The notes below the pieces were generated by a model that was not told the DNA's origin, made no database searches, and saw only the letters and a list, made by a program, of their open reading frames with translations. This document shows positions 1 through 12,339 of a stretch of DNA of 26,455 bases, piece after piece. How positions within the stretch are numbered: position 1 is the stretch's first letter; each line of letters opens with the position of its first letter. Source of the stretch: Basidiobolus meristosporus CBS 931.73. Its lineage: Eukaryota > Basidiobolomycota > Basidiobolomycetes > Basidiobolales > Basidiobolaceae. The stretch covers positions 1 through 26,455 of the forward strand of contig MCFE01000916.1 in the NCBI GenBank assembly GCA_002104905.1, in the 5' to 3' direction. The translations under genes and the position numbers were made by a program.

Positions 1-1790
1 GGGAGTTATTTAGAATATCAGTAAAAACTAATAAAACCTAACTTTCCGAAAACAATCAAAAGGTGCGGTATAATGGGGAGAACTTGAGGGGGGTAAATTC
101 CCTTAGCCACATAGCTCTTATTCTTTAATTAGCATTCTGTCCTGACCAAATTTGTTGTCGGGATTTACTTGGAATATTTTCACCAAATTATCAGATACCT
201 GGATTATGATCTTTCTCAAAGTTGTCTAAAAGCCCCCAAACTTTGCACACATACTCTTGGGATCTTCCTTAACAAACTCTACATGTTTGTTTGCTCTACT
301 TTATCAAAAGTATAAACACCACACTTTTGCACAATGAATCTACAAGAGAATAACATGTAAATCCTCTAGCTCTCCACATCACTTCCCATACTCCTTAAAA
401 TATTGCAGCACTAATCACCTTCAAGATTTTTACAGCTCTAGCAATTGATAATGAGGAGTATTACAACACATTGATGATTTTGGGTAGATACATTGAGCTA
501 GTTCCACTTAAAGCTTTGGTAGTAACCTGTCTGCCTTTTAGTGTTAAATAAGTATAGGTACTACTATTTACTACTTGACACAACTCACAGACTTTTGCAT
601 ATACAATACCAGGTAAAGTATACAACCCAGCTGCCATATTCTTATGCTCATACAACCAACATCTCCCTTGGATAAACCCCATACTTATAGCTCATTTGAG
701 AATCTACCAGTAGTCTACTGGTATTGTAGTAGTATTTTACTGGCATTCAGCTGGTGTTTTTCCTTCATACTTTTGATTACCAATATATGTGAAAGTAGTA
801 AGTAATTAATGATCAAATCCTGTAATAGTGTTCATCAGTATTGCCTCCTCCATGAAACTATGTCTTCTTGTCAGCCTAATAGCTAGAACTTAGGATATCA
901 AGAGCTGTAAGCTTAAAGAAACTTATAGTTTGGCTGATATTGTGATCTTCTACTGGCCTCTAGTTAACTTTTTTACCTGACAATTTTAAATCATACTTGG
1001 GGTGGATCTCAATCAAGGAGCTCAAATAATCCCAATTTTGAAGTCTTAGATAAGGATTACTACTTGCTATCTGTATAGTTCTTGTTGGCTTCCTATTAAG
1101 CACTCAAAAATCTGTCAAAAGCAGCTAGTGTTGAGTTAATACATGTTGAATCTCTGGAAATTAAACAGTGTCAATGATTTACAATGCAAAGTCCTCTATG
1201 TCAAGCATAAGCTTTTGATGAGCTTCCCTGACATAATCCAATGATCTTGGCACAAATACTTACACAGAGTATGCTGCCTCATCTGCAAGCCCAAAGCATA
1301 CATTCATCAAATTACACCAATCCACCTCTTAGTCCAAACCCTAAATTGCATATTTCAAAAAATGTTGAAAATATCAATCTCATGCCTTGATTGTATTTTG
1401 GTAACACAGGTCTGTAGATTATATATACCCAAAACTGCAACTTATAGAAATTGTGGTGGATGTATTAGTTAGTAGATGTTGCCCATGCCTATCCACCCAG
1501 CAATTGAGTGCCACCTCTAAGCCCCCATGCATAAGGTCCCTAGTGACACCAAATTGAGAGATACTTATAGAAGGTATATGAGTAGATTCCTTGAAAATAT
1601 GGGCACACAAAAAATGGCAAGATTTGGCTTTACCAAGCACTTCCAAAACACAACCCAAGTCCACCAGCCAGTTGCAAAATACCCACCAATTCACTTGTAA
1701 GGTCCCACTGTCACTTGCTTTACCACTTGAAAAAGAGTGTTAACAAAAATGCTGATTAATTGGAGTTTATAGTATGTTTCAAGGTTGGCA
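1..1790. other. CpG-poor repeat-like DNA, no confident gene
   Basis: AT-rich sequence with very few CpG dinucleotides and stop codons in all frames. The open stretches on the minus strand (for example 461-682 and 1419-1694) show no domain motif that I recognise. The texture matches the CpG-depleted transposon relics at 6340-10840, so this is most likely decayed transposon sequence. I found no LTR ends, target duplications or reverse transcriptase motifs in it. Confidence 0.45.
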
Positions 1791-3738
1791 TTCATGCTCG
1801 AGTCTCTCTCAGCCATACAATTCCAGGATCATCCTAAATGTAGCATCAGGTGAATTCCCAATCAATATCTTGAGCATACCATTGCATAACCTACCACAGA
1901 GTGTTCTACGAAACGCCATCAGACCCATAAATACCCGCCTGTATGTCGATGGATCAACATGTGGATGTTCCACCTTAAATAACCGCAACCGCTTCATCCT
2001 CAAAACCTAGGACCACTTGAAGCATCACGTGATATACCGGATATCAGATGCCCGGTATAGCTTTTCGGGGTCAGATTATGAATCCCTGACGTAGGTGAAC
2101 CATGGAACCTATTGTTGGTGGCACCCATACGCCAAACATCCAAGTGGTGCTGAGAAACAAACCCTAGTACTTGAACAGGGTTGTGAGTTGATGGCTGTAT
2201 AAGAGTAATAGATTGATGGTAATCACGAAAAGCCCACAGCAGAAGTGGTGGTGCATTGCATTGCATCGCCAGAGGATAAGGTTAAAATACTTGGCGAGGA
2301 GGTCAGGGTAACATCGCCGTAATTAAATGTTGATGCAGTAGAATGTGAGATAACAATAGGGAGAAGTGCCCGGATAATCGCCCGGATTATGGTCTCGAAA
2401 ATGGATTTGATGGGATTTGTTTATCTTCACTTACAACATTGTTCAGAATGGGGAACGATGCCAAAAGTATCCAATGAATGGCTTGGAGGACAAGATGAGA
2501 TGAAACAGTCGCTGGTAATCATTGGCCGATGAATCACTGGCAAGCTTAATTTGGTATCCACTTGATATTGTCACGGTAGACAAACCGTAATATAAATATA
2601 TATACATGCATGTGACTGAGCGTATCTCAGATTTCACGAAGCAAATTTTCTGCTCATTGAATCCACGACATACCCGTTTGCCTCAAACCCAATGAGGATC
2701 CTTGGAAGAATGGATATCAAGGTTGGTGTACGACCGGATTTGATGAGGTAAACATCCTGTGCCTTTGTCCCTAGTACAGCCCAAAGAATTTGATAGGTTT
2801 CGGGCAGGTTTGGGTATTAGTCCTTCAAAAGGCTGAAGTAAGGTCTGTTCTGGGTTTGAATTAAGAATACTTGTGGTGATTGACTGTGGACAAGATATGG
2901 TCTACACCTTCAAAGTGAAGTCGAAAGAGTCTAGATGCTTTTTGCTTATTTCACCCCCCCAGTGCTGTCATGCAGTTCCTGGATCAAATGGGCAATTATC
3001 TAGAAGTGATGGTTAAATATAGGCTTAGCCATTAGCAACGTTATTAAAAATCAGATAAACGACCTGGCTTGTAAGACATACCATCTATGTGTACCCTCCA
3101 CTCATTCTTACCGCTCTCAATGTGGAAAATACTCCTTCTGATTGCAAATGCTCGAACAACCCCATTTTATCCAACCCTATGTTCACCTCTATTTTCGCAG
3201 CCGGTTCAGATGGGAACTGACTGACCGATATTACCTGGCCTAGTGAAATGTCGCACAACATTAGCCCACTCTGAGCACTGGGTACTAGAACTTATAAAGC
3301 TTTGACCGCGACCACTCAAAGCAGAAACGTGATACAGCTATTGAGGGAAGGAGACCTATATAACCTAACTTGGTATAGCAATCCTAGATGCATCCTTCCT
3401 ATCTAAGCAACCGCACCACTCTATCGACAGATCCAATCACCTAGCATTCGAGTGATTCACCTTGGGATCCAGTGGCTAGGAAATTAAGGTTCCTATCCGT
3501 GCTAATCCCAAAATAGCGAGAAGCAGTTTTGTCATGTGCGAGGTGGTAGGGATCCGGGTTCAACCTCTCTTCAATTCCAGTCATTTCGGCCGTGGTAGAT
3601 CGTGTTAGCCAATAGTATGGACGAAAATAACATACCTGATGACTAATCAGGTGTGTGACTAAGACTAGCCGCAATGCTCCAAGATTATCATGGCCAAACG
3701 GGTGCTAATGCTCATGGAATCAGCGTCCAAAGTGTTGC

Positions 3739-4032
3739 CTATGGTGAGGGGGGCTGCATATTCAGCTGTTCATACCCCTTAACCTTGGAAATGTAACCCA
3801 TGCACAAATTTCCCAATCCAGTCTCTTGCCAAGAGCCAGGTGAGCATGAGGTGTCTGGTGTCGGTCGGATATTCTCTCTGCAAGCTTGTTCACGCTCTGT
3901 CAGACGCAATACGGGCTGAGCTTGCGGTATTCGAGGTTGCATTCGGCTGAATGGAGGGATTGAGGGCTGCGTAAACGTAGAATTGGTTGAATTTGGGGAA
4001 TTCGCAGAATTTACCATATTTGTTGGTGACAT
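3739..4032 (-). CDS. Possible hypothetical protein or first exon, divergent from the WOPR gene
   Basis: A 97-codon ORF with a true ATG (4030-4032) and a TAG stop. The N-terminal third is rich in Ser, Asn, Thr and Pro, a low-complexity composition typical of real coding sequence in fungal regulators; the remainder shows no domain that I recognise. It is transcribed divergently from the WOPR gene, with about 365 bases between the two start codons, so the two could share a promoter region. It may be only the first exon of a spliced gene, or a chance ORF. There is no homology evidence. Confidence 0.25.
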   Translation of the reverse strand: MSPTNMVNSANSPNSTNSTFTQPSIPPFSRMQPRIPQAQPVLRLTEREQACRENIRPTPDTSCSPGSWQETGLGNLCMGYISKVKGYEQLNMQPPSP

Positions 4033-4170
4033 GAAACAATCTCAGGTGAGTCAGTGAGGAGATAGTATTAGCTTGGGGGGAATTAATCTAAGTTTAGATG
4101 ACAGGATCAGTACCAAAAACCTGTAGTCGGAAAGCAAAATACGTTTAAGGGATTTAATAGATTTGGCTAA

Positions 4171-4175
4171 CCAAT
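4171..4175 (+). promoter_or_regulatory. CCAAT box upstream of the WOPR gene
   Basis: CCAAT occurs about 225 bases upstream of the WOPR start codon, a usual position for binding by the fungal CCAAT (Hap) complex. This rests on the short motif alone; no clear TATA box was seen between it and the gene. Confidence 0.3.
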
Positions 4176-4397
4176 CAGGGTCGCTCAACGACCGATAAGG
4201 TTGGCTTCTCCTTTTAAAAGCCGATTTCCCTGAATTTTCATCGCAGGTTGGAATTTTCCTTTTTCACTGGTGGTTACTCTCCAGTCCTTATTGTTGCCCG
4301 CACATTTGATTTTGTCCCTTTCTTGTTCAAAACCTCCTTTTGGGAATCCCATTTTGCGCCTTGCAGTCTTAGCCCTTCACCAGATATACTTAACACA

Positions 4398-5357
4398 ATG
4401 ACCACCATGGAAACCTACTATGGTGTGATTGAGAGCATTCAAGATGCCTTGCTGATCTTCGAAGCTTGTAGACTAGGTTATCTTAGGCGTGTTCAACGCC
4501 GGCTAAGCGATAAAGAAAGACAAAGTTTACGCTCCGGCTCGGTATACGTATGGGAAGAGGAGGAAGCTGGAATGAGGCGGTGGACTGATGGCCGCACCTG
4601 GTCTCCCTCTCGTGTTCATGGAAGTTTTCTTACTTATAGTGAACTGGAGGGAAAGCGTAAATCCGCAAAGTTAACCGAGTCCCCGCCCATGACTTCTATG
4701 ACCGGAAACCTGATGGATTTGGACGTGGACAGCAGCTGTCTGATCAAGCAATCACTCTCATGTACTACTGCTGATCATAGGAAGCTCCACTTGGTTGCTT
4801 ACTATCGTAAGAGCCAGTTGTCCATTGATAAAACGCCTTCCCCTTCAAAGGATCCGTTCTTTGCTCAAATAGTGATTCCGAAAGGTTTGTACCCCGACAT
4901 GACTGATGAATGGCCAGTTAGTATGACGAATCCTACTGGCAGCGACTTTGAAAAGGAGCTACAGAGAAATCTAGCTCAGCATAAGAGGAACTCCCCGTAT
5001 AGCTCTTCTACCTCGACATCACACTCTAGAGATGCACAAACAACCAGCACTTTCAGCTTAACTTCAAACATGCCGCCAGTCAGTCTCGAAATCAAGCAAG
5101 AGGAAGGGCTTTTAGACCGTAGAGCTAGCCCGGTTCTAGACAATTCCTTGTCTCTACCAAAAAATGGTAGTCCCACTCGCATCCCAAACTTACCCGAGAT
5201 CTTGCCACATCGTTTGGAGAAAGCGAGCCCCAACCAAAGTTTTAGAACATTGCCTCCGCTGGCAGTACCATATCTTGATATGCGGCTTGAGTCCGCTCTA
5301 CACAGTGAAGACCGGCGTCAATTGGCAATTTTGAGCCACTCATTCGCTCGGTTTTAG
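4398..5357 (+). CDS. WOPR-domain transcription factor, Pac2 type (Gti1/Pac2 family)
   Basis: Predicted DNA-binding regulator of the fungal WOPR family, whose members (Wor1, Ryp1, Sge1, Gti1, Pac2) control morphological switching, sexual development or virulence. The 319-residue protein carries WOPRa at about residues 5-85, with the motifs LLIFEACRLG (19-28), RRLSDKERQS (34-43), SGSVYVWEEEEAGMRRWTDG (46-65) and WSPSR (68-72). WOPRb lies at about 114-140, with LIKQSLS and HLVAYYRKSQ. The METYYG start and the AGMRRWTDG wording resemble the Pac2 rather than the Wor1 branch. The C-terminal tail is Ser/Pro-rich with no domain seen. The frame stays open upstream to 4248 but only from a TTG. The first ATG is at 4398; an ATG at 4407 has an even better context (ACCACCATGG) and matches the family start. 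No intron is needed. A possible poly(A) signal AATAAA lies at 5624-5629. Confidence 0.93.
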   Translation: MTTMETYYGVIESIQDALLIFEACRLGYLRRVQRRLSDKERQSLRSGSVYVWEEEEAGMRRWTDGRTWSPSRVHGSFLTYSELEGKRKSAKLTESPPMTSMTGNLMDLDVDSSCLIKQSLSCTTADHRKLHLVAYYRKSQLSIDKTPSPSKDPFFAQIVIPKGLYPDMTDEWPVSMTNPTGSDFEKELQRNLAQHKRNSPYSSSTSTSHSRDAQTTSTFSLTSNMPPVSLEIKQEEGLLDRRASPVLDNSLSLPKNGSPTRIPNLPEILPHRLEKASPNQSFRTLPPLAVPYLDMRLESALHSEDRRQLAILSHSFARF

Positions 5358-6439
5358 TCATCATACTTTGCAATTGCCATTACTCTAACATTATCAATAA
5401 TTCCACCTAATCCTTACATAATTCCTGTGGTGGTAGGATCATCCACCAAGTAGTTTTGCTTGTTCATTCAAATCCACTGAGTGGCCTGGCGGTACTCAAG
5501 TGTGGTAGCCAGTGAGAGGAGTATGGATCATATGTAAGATATAGTTTCCGATCTCAGCGAATACGTTCTCGCCGGCCTTTGTCTCAGTGTTTATTGGCTT
5601 TCTCAACTGATCATCTCCATGTAAATAAATCCTACTTGAAGCGAAGTTTTCATTACTGATTCCATGCAAGCCTACGCTATCTGACCCCGAGAATCATGTG
5701 GACCATCGGAGCGTCATACCAACTTGTGTAGTTGAGCAGTGATGGAGGGGTGAGCCAAATTATCATGCGAGTGGTAAGCATAATAATTGGATTGACAACA
5801 TCGTACCAACAATTCCCATAGAGATGCCCATTATTTAGGGGGTAGGAACCACTTTGCCGCCTGGGCGCTAGATGCTTATTTCCTGGAAATGAAATCTCAT
5901 TGTGCAGACTGAGGGGTTCTGAATGTGCTTCTTCAGGCTCGGGTGATGAAAACCTGGAGGGTGTGGGGAGATAATATTTAGCCGCCAATTTTACCAATTG
6001 TAGCAAGTGCAGCAAGCGATTATTACCAGGCTATTCACGTTCAATCATTCTAGCAATCTGGAGGTCAGGGGCCGATTGGATTAGCTATTTTCAACAATAG
6101 TCAAGTCAAACCAAGCACTCCTCTGTCACAGCAATTTAAGCCACTTGTGAGCTTGGTTAGCAAGGCTTACGATAACTCCACCAATATCCCACTTGTGATT
6201 CTTCAGGATAGCTCAGATCCATTAATGCCTAATTTTTCATCGCTCACAATTCTATTTGTTTTGTTGCTGGACTTCTATGCGATCCGATTGTAACTAGTGA
6301 TGTTTGTAAAGTTAATCAATATTAATGGGGGTTTCCATAGTGCGGATGTTGAACTATTGATTACTTGGTATCATTCTGCAGCTTAAAATTTGCTTTACAA
6401 TTCTAAAGCAGTTTTGGCACATGTAAAGACTCATATGGT
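5358..6439. other. Gene-free flank of the WOPR gene
   Basis: This contains the WOPR 3' untranslated region and then unassigned DNA. The minus-strand open stretch at 5677-6015 has no ATG at its left limit and no recognised domain; it could be an exon but nothing proves it. CpG frequency drops sharply near 6340, marking the edge of the transposon-rich block. Confidence 0.4.
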
Positions 6440-6850
6440 GACTTGTGGTTAGGGGGGAGTCACCTATAAGAGCTCAGTGCAGGATCTTGTGTGCTACTCT
6501 GATGCTGATTGGGGACAAAACTTAGAGGACAGTGGATCCACTACAGGATGCCAGTCAAATACCACAGGAGATCCAGGTCTCCCTGAAGTTACAACTTGCA
6601 GAATTTGAAGTTACAGCTACTTTGACAATATTCTTAGAATCATTAGTGCTTTCTTACCAACTTCAAGATACACCTTTAAATTTACAGGATTGAAGGAATT
6701 TTAAGCAATACTGGCTTACCTAATAGTCTCAATTGCAAGTACAAGTTGAGTTGCTGGATGCAATGACAAAATATGTAGCTACATGTAAGTAGTTGCTGCA
6801 GATCTCTGAGGGTGTTATGTGACTAAAACAACATGAATGGCCTGCAGCAA
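6440..6850 (+). pseudogene. Ty1/copia reverse transcriptase/RNase H relic
   Basis: Translating the + strand in the frame of 6492 gives VTYKSSVQDLVCYSDADWG followed by NLEDSGSTTGC. This corresponds to the RT-RNase H junction of Ty1/copia Pol, where the family shows GLxYxG...GYSDADWAGD...RKSTSGY. About 200 bases further on (around 6750-6840) a degraded stretch resembles the second RNase H block (normally SSTEAEYVAL...WLKRLL). Stop codons and frame breaks interrupt it throughout. It is an inactivated fragment in CpG-depleted DNA. No LTR can be linked to it with certainty; the nearest candidate is at 7976. Confidence 0.7.
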
Positions 6851-9586
6851 TAAAAAGATACAGGCTTATTTTATCTAGTGGCACCAAGCACTAGTTGGAT
6901 TGATATAACTATGCTATTAAAATAAAGTAGGTTATTACTGTTAACACAAATGTCAATTTTGCAAATGAACCTCCCTTTGAAAAGTTTCAAGCTTGGATTT
7001 TTTACCTTTATTTGATGGTATTCAGCTAGCATTCTGCTGGCAATTAGCTGGGATTCAGCCAGTGAATCACATTGAATCTTCAAATGCTTTCAATATGGGG
7101 TACAGAAGTCTAATTGCTACCCAAGTTGGCATAAGGGCAATATGACACAAGTCCTTTGGTATAACACATCCACATGTTCTCTAAGTAGCTGTAACTTCAA
7201 ACACTGAAAGTTGTAACTTTAAGGAGACTTGGATTTCATACAGTGTTCAGCTGGCATCTTGCTGGCCTTCATCAAGCACTCTACAGGAAAATGTTTTCTT
7301 CAGCAAATTGATGCACCACAAGGTATTAATGACCTAGTTATGTCATCAAATATGTGGAACAACAAAACAAGCATTTCAAAACTGTCCCTACTGTTGCATG
7401 ACAAGAGTATCCCTCCAGCTATGAACAATACTTAAGATTTGTTCCATGGTTCTGTATATCATAATTTAATCACCTTGATGGCTGTCTCCACATCAAAGAA
7501 GCACCTTAAGCCAGGGGAATATGTAGAAAGTAGCTTTACACTATAAACAAAGGTATACCCAGTACCTGGAATTATTATAACAGACACAGCAACTGAGCTG
7601 GGCTATGCACTTTGTGCAACAGCCATGCATAGTAATTGACCATAGTGGTACATTATCTTATTGCTCCTTGACATATCTTTAGCAAGCCAAACTCTACCAA
7701 ATTCCATCAGCCATTAAATAGAACTCTAGAGGAGCTACTTTGCTGTTTGAGGAGATAGAAGTATGCTGTAGAAGTGTCATTTTACTGATATCCAGCTCTT
7801 GTTGTCTTTTGTTCAGGATGGGTATATGCCATGCCTCTAGTAACAACTAATTATTGCTTTACTAAGGTACTGTAGTGCTGCATGCAGGTTTGCTTGAACT
7901 TCCAGATAGATAATTACTAACTACCAGCTACCCTATGCAAAAAAATTGATGAAGGCCTATAGTGTGAGTACTAAATGTAGCACCCACTCTTTGCCCAAGA
8001 GTTCTCCCCAGAGTCCTACCCAAAGTCCCCCAATATCCTCCCTATGATTCCCCCACACATCCTCCCTCCTACTCCTGCCCTTATCTAGTTGAAACACTTA
8101 CCATAACAAGAAGGTGTTCACATCCCTATTTTATAACACATTGTCAATTATCTAAGCCCCTCCAAGTGATATATATATATCCAATTGAACCAAGTGAGAG
8201 AACAACAAGATTTGGATGGAATAAACACAAGTCTTTATTACCTTGCTACCTTCTATTGGAAGCTATTCTGAACCAAGTGGTACTGACTTGACCTACATGC
8301 TCTCCCACTCACCAAGTACAGTCAGTAATAACCCACATTCAGAAGGCAAGCAAAATACTGTATCAAATCCAAGTCTCCTCAAAGCTTCAACTACCCACAT
8401 TTGTAGTCAAGACTACTTTTAGGATCTATGGGTGTATAATATGGAACAACTAAAGTCTAGTTAGCCCTAATCACAGCTTAGGTAGCAGTCCAATTACTAT
8501 TCCCTGAGTTGATAGCATTTGAAGATTCCATGAAACTTACCAGCTAAACTCTATCTAAATGCCAGGAGGATTCCAGCTCAATTATATCAAGTGAAAGTAA
8601 AAAACCCTAGTTTAGATTTTTATAGGTCCTAGTTAGCCAGTTTGATTTATGCCCTATGCATTTGTATATTTTGCATATAGACTTTGAGCAGTATCTGCTC
8701 ACAATAATGCCACTTCTATCTGTGGCTTGCTATGATGAGCAAATGTAAGAATCATCAGAAATTAAATTCTATAGTGTGACTGGTGATGCTTTGGAAAGAT
8801 ATTTTTCCAGTGGTGAGCATTATTCAAATGTAGCTCTGCTTTACAATGCAGCACAACTCATACCCCTACATGACCACTCTCAGTGAGTTGCTACCACAGA
8901 CAAAAAAACACCTTGAACTGGGATGGTATGACTAAAATGTAGCAATTTGACTAACATAAAACTTTTTATACTACAAATTTGGGTGCAATAAGCACTCCAG
9001 TTTTTCATCAAGAGTAAAGTACTGAACAGAGTTATGCACATTCTATACTTACTATGCCAATATGGCTTGAAATGATGAAACCCAACAACACTCATCAAAT
9101 GATATCTTTGCTAGCTAAATTCTCCTGAAGTCAGCTAGCTGGTGAATATCACGGCTTAGCAATGGCTGAGTTGTTTATAGTGGAAGGGGTCTGATGCTAG
9201 AAAAGCATAGTCTTTACAGCCAGTATACTATACCTTTCTTCCAGGATAAGAATTAGCCTTTCCACTGATAATAACAGAATAAAACCATTTTCTTCTGGCT
9301 CAGTTATACTAAATATAGGTATGCTGGCACTGTACATGAGACATAGGGGGACTTTCAGTTATCCACCTACTATATACTGTCTAGATAGGGTGATTACTCC
9401 TTTGTAGTATGATAGATGCAGCACTCATTGCCACTGCTGTGAATCAATATATATCATTTTCAACTTATTGTCCATCTATAACAATTTGTAAAGAGTTCTC
9501 ATACTGTTGTGGGTATAGGTTAAAGTTTGACTAATATCTATAATACATTTGACAACACACCACACCTGACTACTCTGGGAAGGTAC
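6851..9586. other. CpG-depleted transposon graveyard
   Basis: Nearly devoid of CpG and rich in TpG and CpA, with no long ORF. Short phrases such as CAGCTGGCATTCTGCTGG recur in variant form at about 7020-7060 and 7240-7265, and more weakly near 735-760, suggesting fragments of one repeat family. A phrase at about 7570-7625 translates to something RNase H-like (ITDTATELGYALC), but it is too short to call. The block is probably decayed copia or related LTR element sequence. Confidence 0.4.
7976..8297 (+). repeat. Possible LTR (low confidence)
   Basis: The stretch begins TGTAG and ends CTACA, a 5-bp inverted terminal pair of the TG...CA type. It carries a TATA-like run (about 8167-8180) and, near its end, TTTATT. 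It lies downstream of the copia relic on the same strand, where a 3' LTR would be expected. However, no second copy, no convincing polypurine tract and no target duplication were found, so the boundaries are a guess. Confidence 0.25.
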
Positions 9587-10263
9587 TGTTGTATCCAAGA
9601 GAAAAGTGTAATAAAACACTTCAATGGTTTAACTGAACCAAAGGGACAACTAAGTGTGGAATTTCAGAATTGTCAGAGAGGGGCAGAAATATTAGCAGAG
9701 TGATTCTGGTCTAATACTGGTCTTATATATAGCTGTGCTTGGCTATAAAGGCATTGCAGTTGGTCTACTATGCAAGCTAGGCTTGGTATGCTTGGAAGTG
9801 CTAGAGATGCTAAGCTTTGGAAGAAACTAGAATGGAATTGTTAAATTCTGAATTTTGCTGAGACACACACTGAACCAAAAATTCAGTAAACATTATTTAT
9901 AATTTACTAATCAAGTTGAATTTATAAGTGCCAGGAGACCAGATTCATTGAGATCTATTTGGGTGTTGTTGCATGCATAACATAAATGAAAATTGCATTA
10001 TCAATCAGTTTATGCCTTGGTAACTGCCAAGTGGTTGAGTGGATCTAAGATGACTAATCACCAGGGAAGTCTTGGCAGATAAGTTGACAATGTAATGGCC
10101 ACATTAAAGTTGATCAGGTGTGACAGCTATAAATAGACTGTGAGGTGGGATTAAGTAAGCTATACCTATGATTAGTAAATGTTTGGGTTAGGGAAAATCA
10201 GTTAGGATATTAGAATTCTTAATATAGCAAAATTGGCTAAGTGCTCAATGTTGACACAAATCA
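9587..10263 (-). repeat. Solo LTR, same family as the telomeric retroelement
   Basis: A 677-bp LTR on the minus strand: in element sense it starts TGATTTGTGTCAACATT and ends GGATACAACA. It is flanked by perfect 5-bp duplications, GGTAC, at 9582-9586 and 10264-10268. Its reverse complement aligns with 24290-24990, sharing for example CTGATTTTCCCTAACCCAAA, TATCACACCTGATC-like blocks and TTGTCCCTTTGGTTCAGTTA, with substantial divergence between the copies. The absence of internal sequence between the duplications means it formed by recombination between the two LTRs of a former full element. It lies in CpG-depleted DNA. Confidence 0.85.
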
Positions 10264-12335
10264 GGTACCATATTTCTCATCTTGTTCCTAAGATGCACAA
10301 CTACTCTGTAATAACTGGAGAATACAAGTGCCCCAAGGAGAGTGGGTATTGGCAGTCCAAGTGGATGGTCACCAGTAGCCACTACAATAAAATTTGACTA
10401 CCAACTTACTCTTTTCCAATTTTTATGCAAAGTTGTGTGCCCACTTAAGCATTCAGTTATTAAAATTGATTTTAATGATCAGAAAACTGTAATTGTGATC
10501 AAACAAGTATGCCATTTTGCAATCAAAATTTTAAGCATTTTCCTTTTTGAAGTGAATTTGTATAAATATAGATTGGTATTTTGATTTGATTTTTGAGTGA
10601 TATTTGGGTACCAACAAGCTGTCAGAATGTGCAAGCCGTCCTTTAGTGTACTGAGAATGTACAATATACATAATCCTGTAAAGTACAGTTGTAAGAATAC
10701 CAGACAACATATTTATTTATAGGAAGAAAATCGAGAAAATTTTTCCCTCATTTTGTGGCCACATCCCATAATATAGGAAGTGACAAAAACAAGTGTATTA
10801 TATATACTGCTCTGGACTGCAAACATTGACTATGAAATAACCAGCTACGTAAGAATAGTGCGATTCCTGTGTGCACGCTTCAAGCCCTTGCTTGAGAAAT
10901 TGTAGGTTGAGTCGTTTTGCGTCTCACTCATAACACAATAGTATACTGACTTAAACGATAATTTAACACCCAATATCGATACAATATTTTACAGTTCAAT
11001 TGAGTAAACATTGAACATCCCAAAGTATCTTCAAATGCGGTAATTGATACACAATGCTATTTGAACTTCTCTATTGTTAGTTCATCTTGCCACCAACCAA
11101 ATGTGGAGTGTCCCTAATCCTTTGGTGTCTGTCGATGTGAGGTATCGTCGTATGTCAATTTTTTTGGACTAGTATACTGTGCCAGCCATACTTTAATAGT
11201 CTGTGAGACAGTGCAAAGAATGTTTATTTGTTTTGCTTACTCAATATTCTCAGTTTAACTTTATCTGTTGGGCGCAATTGTCAGTACACTAATTGTATTG
11301 AACGTTTTGTTCAGTCTCTGCTACTGTTGCGTTCCTGCAGGCACACTTCTAACGATTGTTTGGGCTCCATCAGCATTCTGCATTCCGCTCACACATGTCC
11401 ATAGTTCTTATTTTTACTCATTTCTTCCATTATTTTGTGGAACTCACCATGATTTTCTGGAGCATACTAGTGCTAATCCTAGTATCTTTATTGCTCCGTT
11501 TACAACTGATTTATTGACCATTACATAGGAAAAGATCTAAGTACTTCGTCTTTGAGGCATCCATTGAATTTCAGTTTAATTTAGTCTGCCAAACCCAGGA
11601 TTTTGTATTTATTTATCGTAAATTTGATTGCCATTTCTTCATTAGGAAAAGACACTGATGGGTAACGACAAAACAATAGGTAAAGATACTTTACGATGCT
11701 TGCTTTGAGTGATGGCTGTACTTCAAGAACATTTGATTGGAAACTTTTTCGTAAGGTCCAAGCACTGTTACGTACTTAAAGAGTAATGTCCTTTAGAGAG
11801 TACGAAAAGGGATAACGTGTATGTTATCTTGTAGATTCAATGGGGTAGTGTAAGAATATCTCTTTAAAAGGTTACGGTGGTGACTTCATAGAAATATATT
11901 CAAGCTAATATTCGTTCCTACTACGCTTTTCTGCCTATAACCCAAAAACTACTTTTTTATTTGATTGCTTGTTTGGTATTTTGTTAAAAGATAAACATGG
12001 ATCACATGAAGGATAATCTGAGACAACACCATAAGCATCTAGATAAGGGTCCAGTACTACACAAATTTAGTACTACCACGACTCGGGGAGAATAACAAAG
12101 TCGCACTGCTTTAGGATAAAATAATATGACTATCAAACATGTCAAAAGTATAAATGAACAAAGAAGTAACTTGCAATTAACAGGCCCCTTGTGGATATTT
12201 GACGAACCAGAATATAACAATTTATACCTTATTGTGAGTCTGGTGATTTGTCTTTGATTTGCTTTTCCCTGGCTACTAAGTTGTCTTTGTATGCGTTGAT
12301 ATCACTTAACATCGAGTGACTCTTTACTCTGTAAC
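10264..12335. other. Intergenic DNA, no confident gene
   Basis: CpG-poor until about 10840 and then normal. The open stretch at 11268-11528 (+) is hydrophobic but starts at TTG, and the one at 12002-12220 (-) also lacks an ATG, so neither is called. Before the Ty3-type insertion, the right end of this stretch was the upstream flank of the tRNA-Leu gene. Confidence 0.45.
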
Positions 12336-12339
12336 AGTA

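Larger units (their letters stand above)
1791..4247. other. Non-repetitive DNA with normal CpG, no confident gene
   Basis: CpG dinucleotides reappear at normal frequency from about 1797, so this stretch differs in history from its left flank. Only short open stretches are present: minus 1809-2003 (no ATG, starts at TTG), minus 2000-2266 (ATG start, 88 codons) and minus 3739-4032 (listed separately). A TATA-like run lies near 2590-2606. A spliced gene may be hidden here, but I could not join exons with confidence. The right end holds the presumed promoter of the WOPR gene, including a CCAAT box at 4171-4175. Confidence 0.4.

Noticed and set aside
3540-3590. tRNA-like word GGGTTCAACCTC
   Set aside because: It resembles a B box, but no acceptor, D or anticodon stems can be formed around it.
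4248-4397. 50-codon N-terminal extension of the WOPR protein
   Set aside because: It starts at TTG, and family members begin close to the WOPR domain, as the ATGs at 4398 and 4407 do.
7570-7625. RNase H-like phrase ITDTATELGYALC
   Set aside because: It is too short and isolated in decayed DNA to assign to a family.
11268-11528. Hydrophobic 86-codon ORF
   Set aside because: It starts at TTG with no internal ATG giving a sensible protein, and has no recognisable motif.
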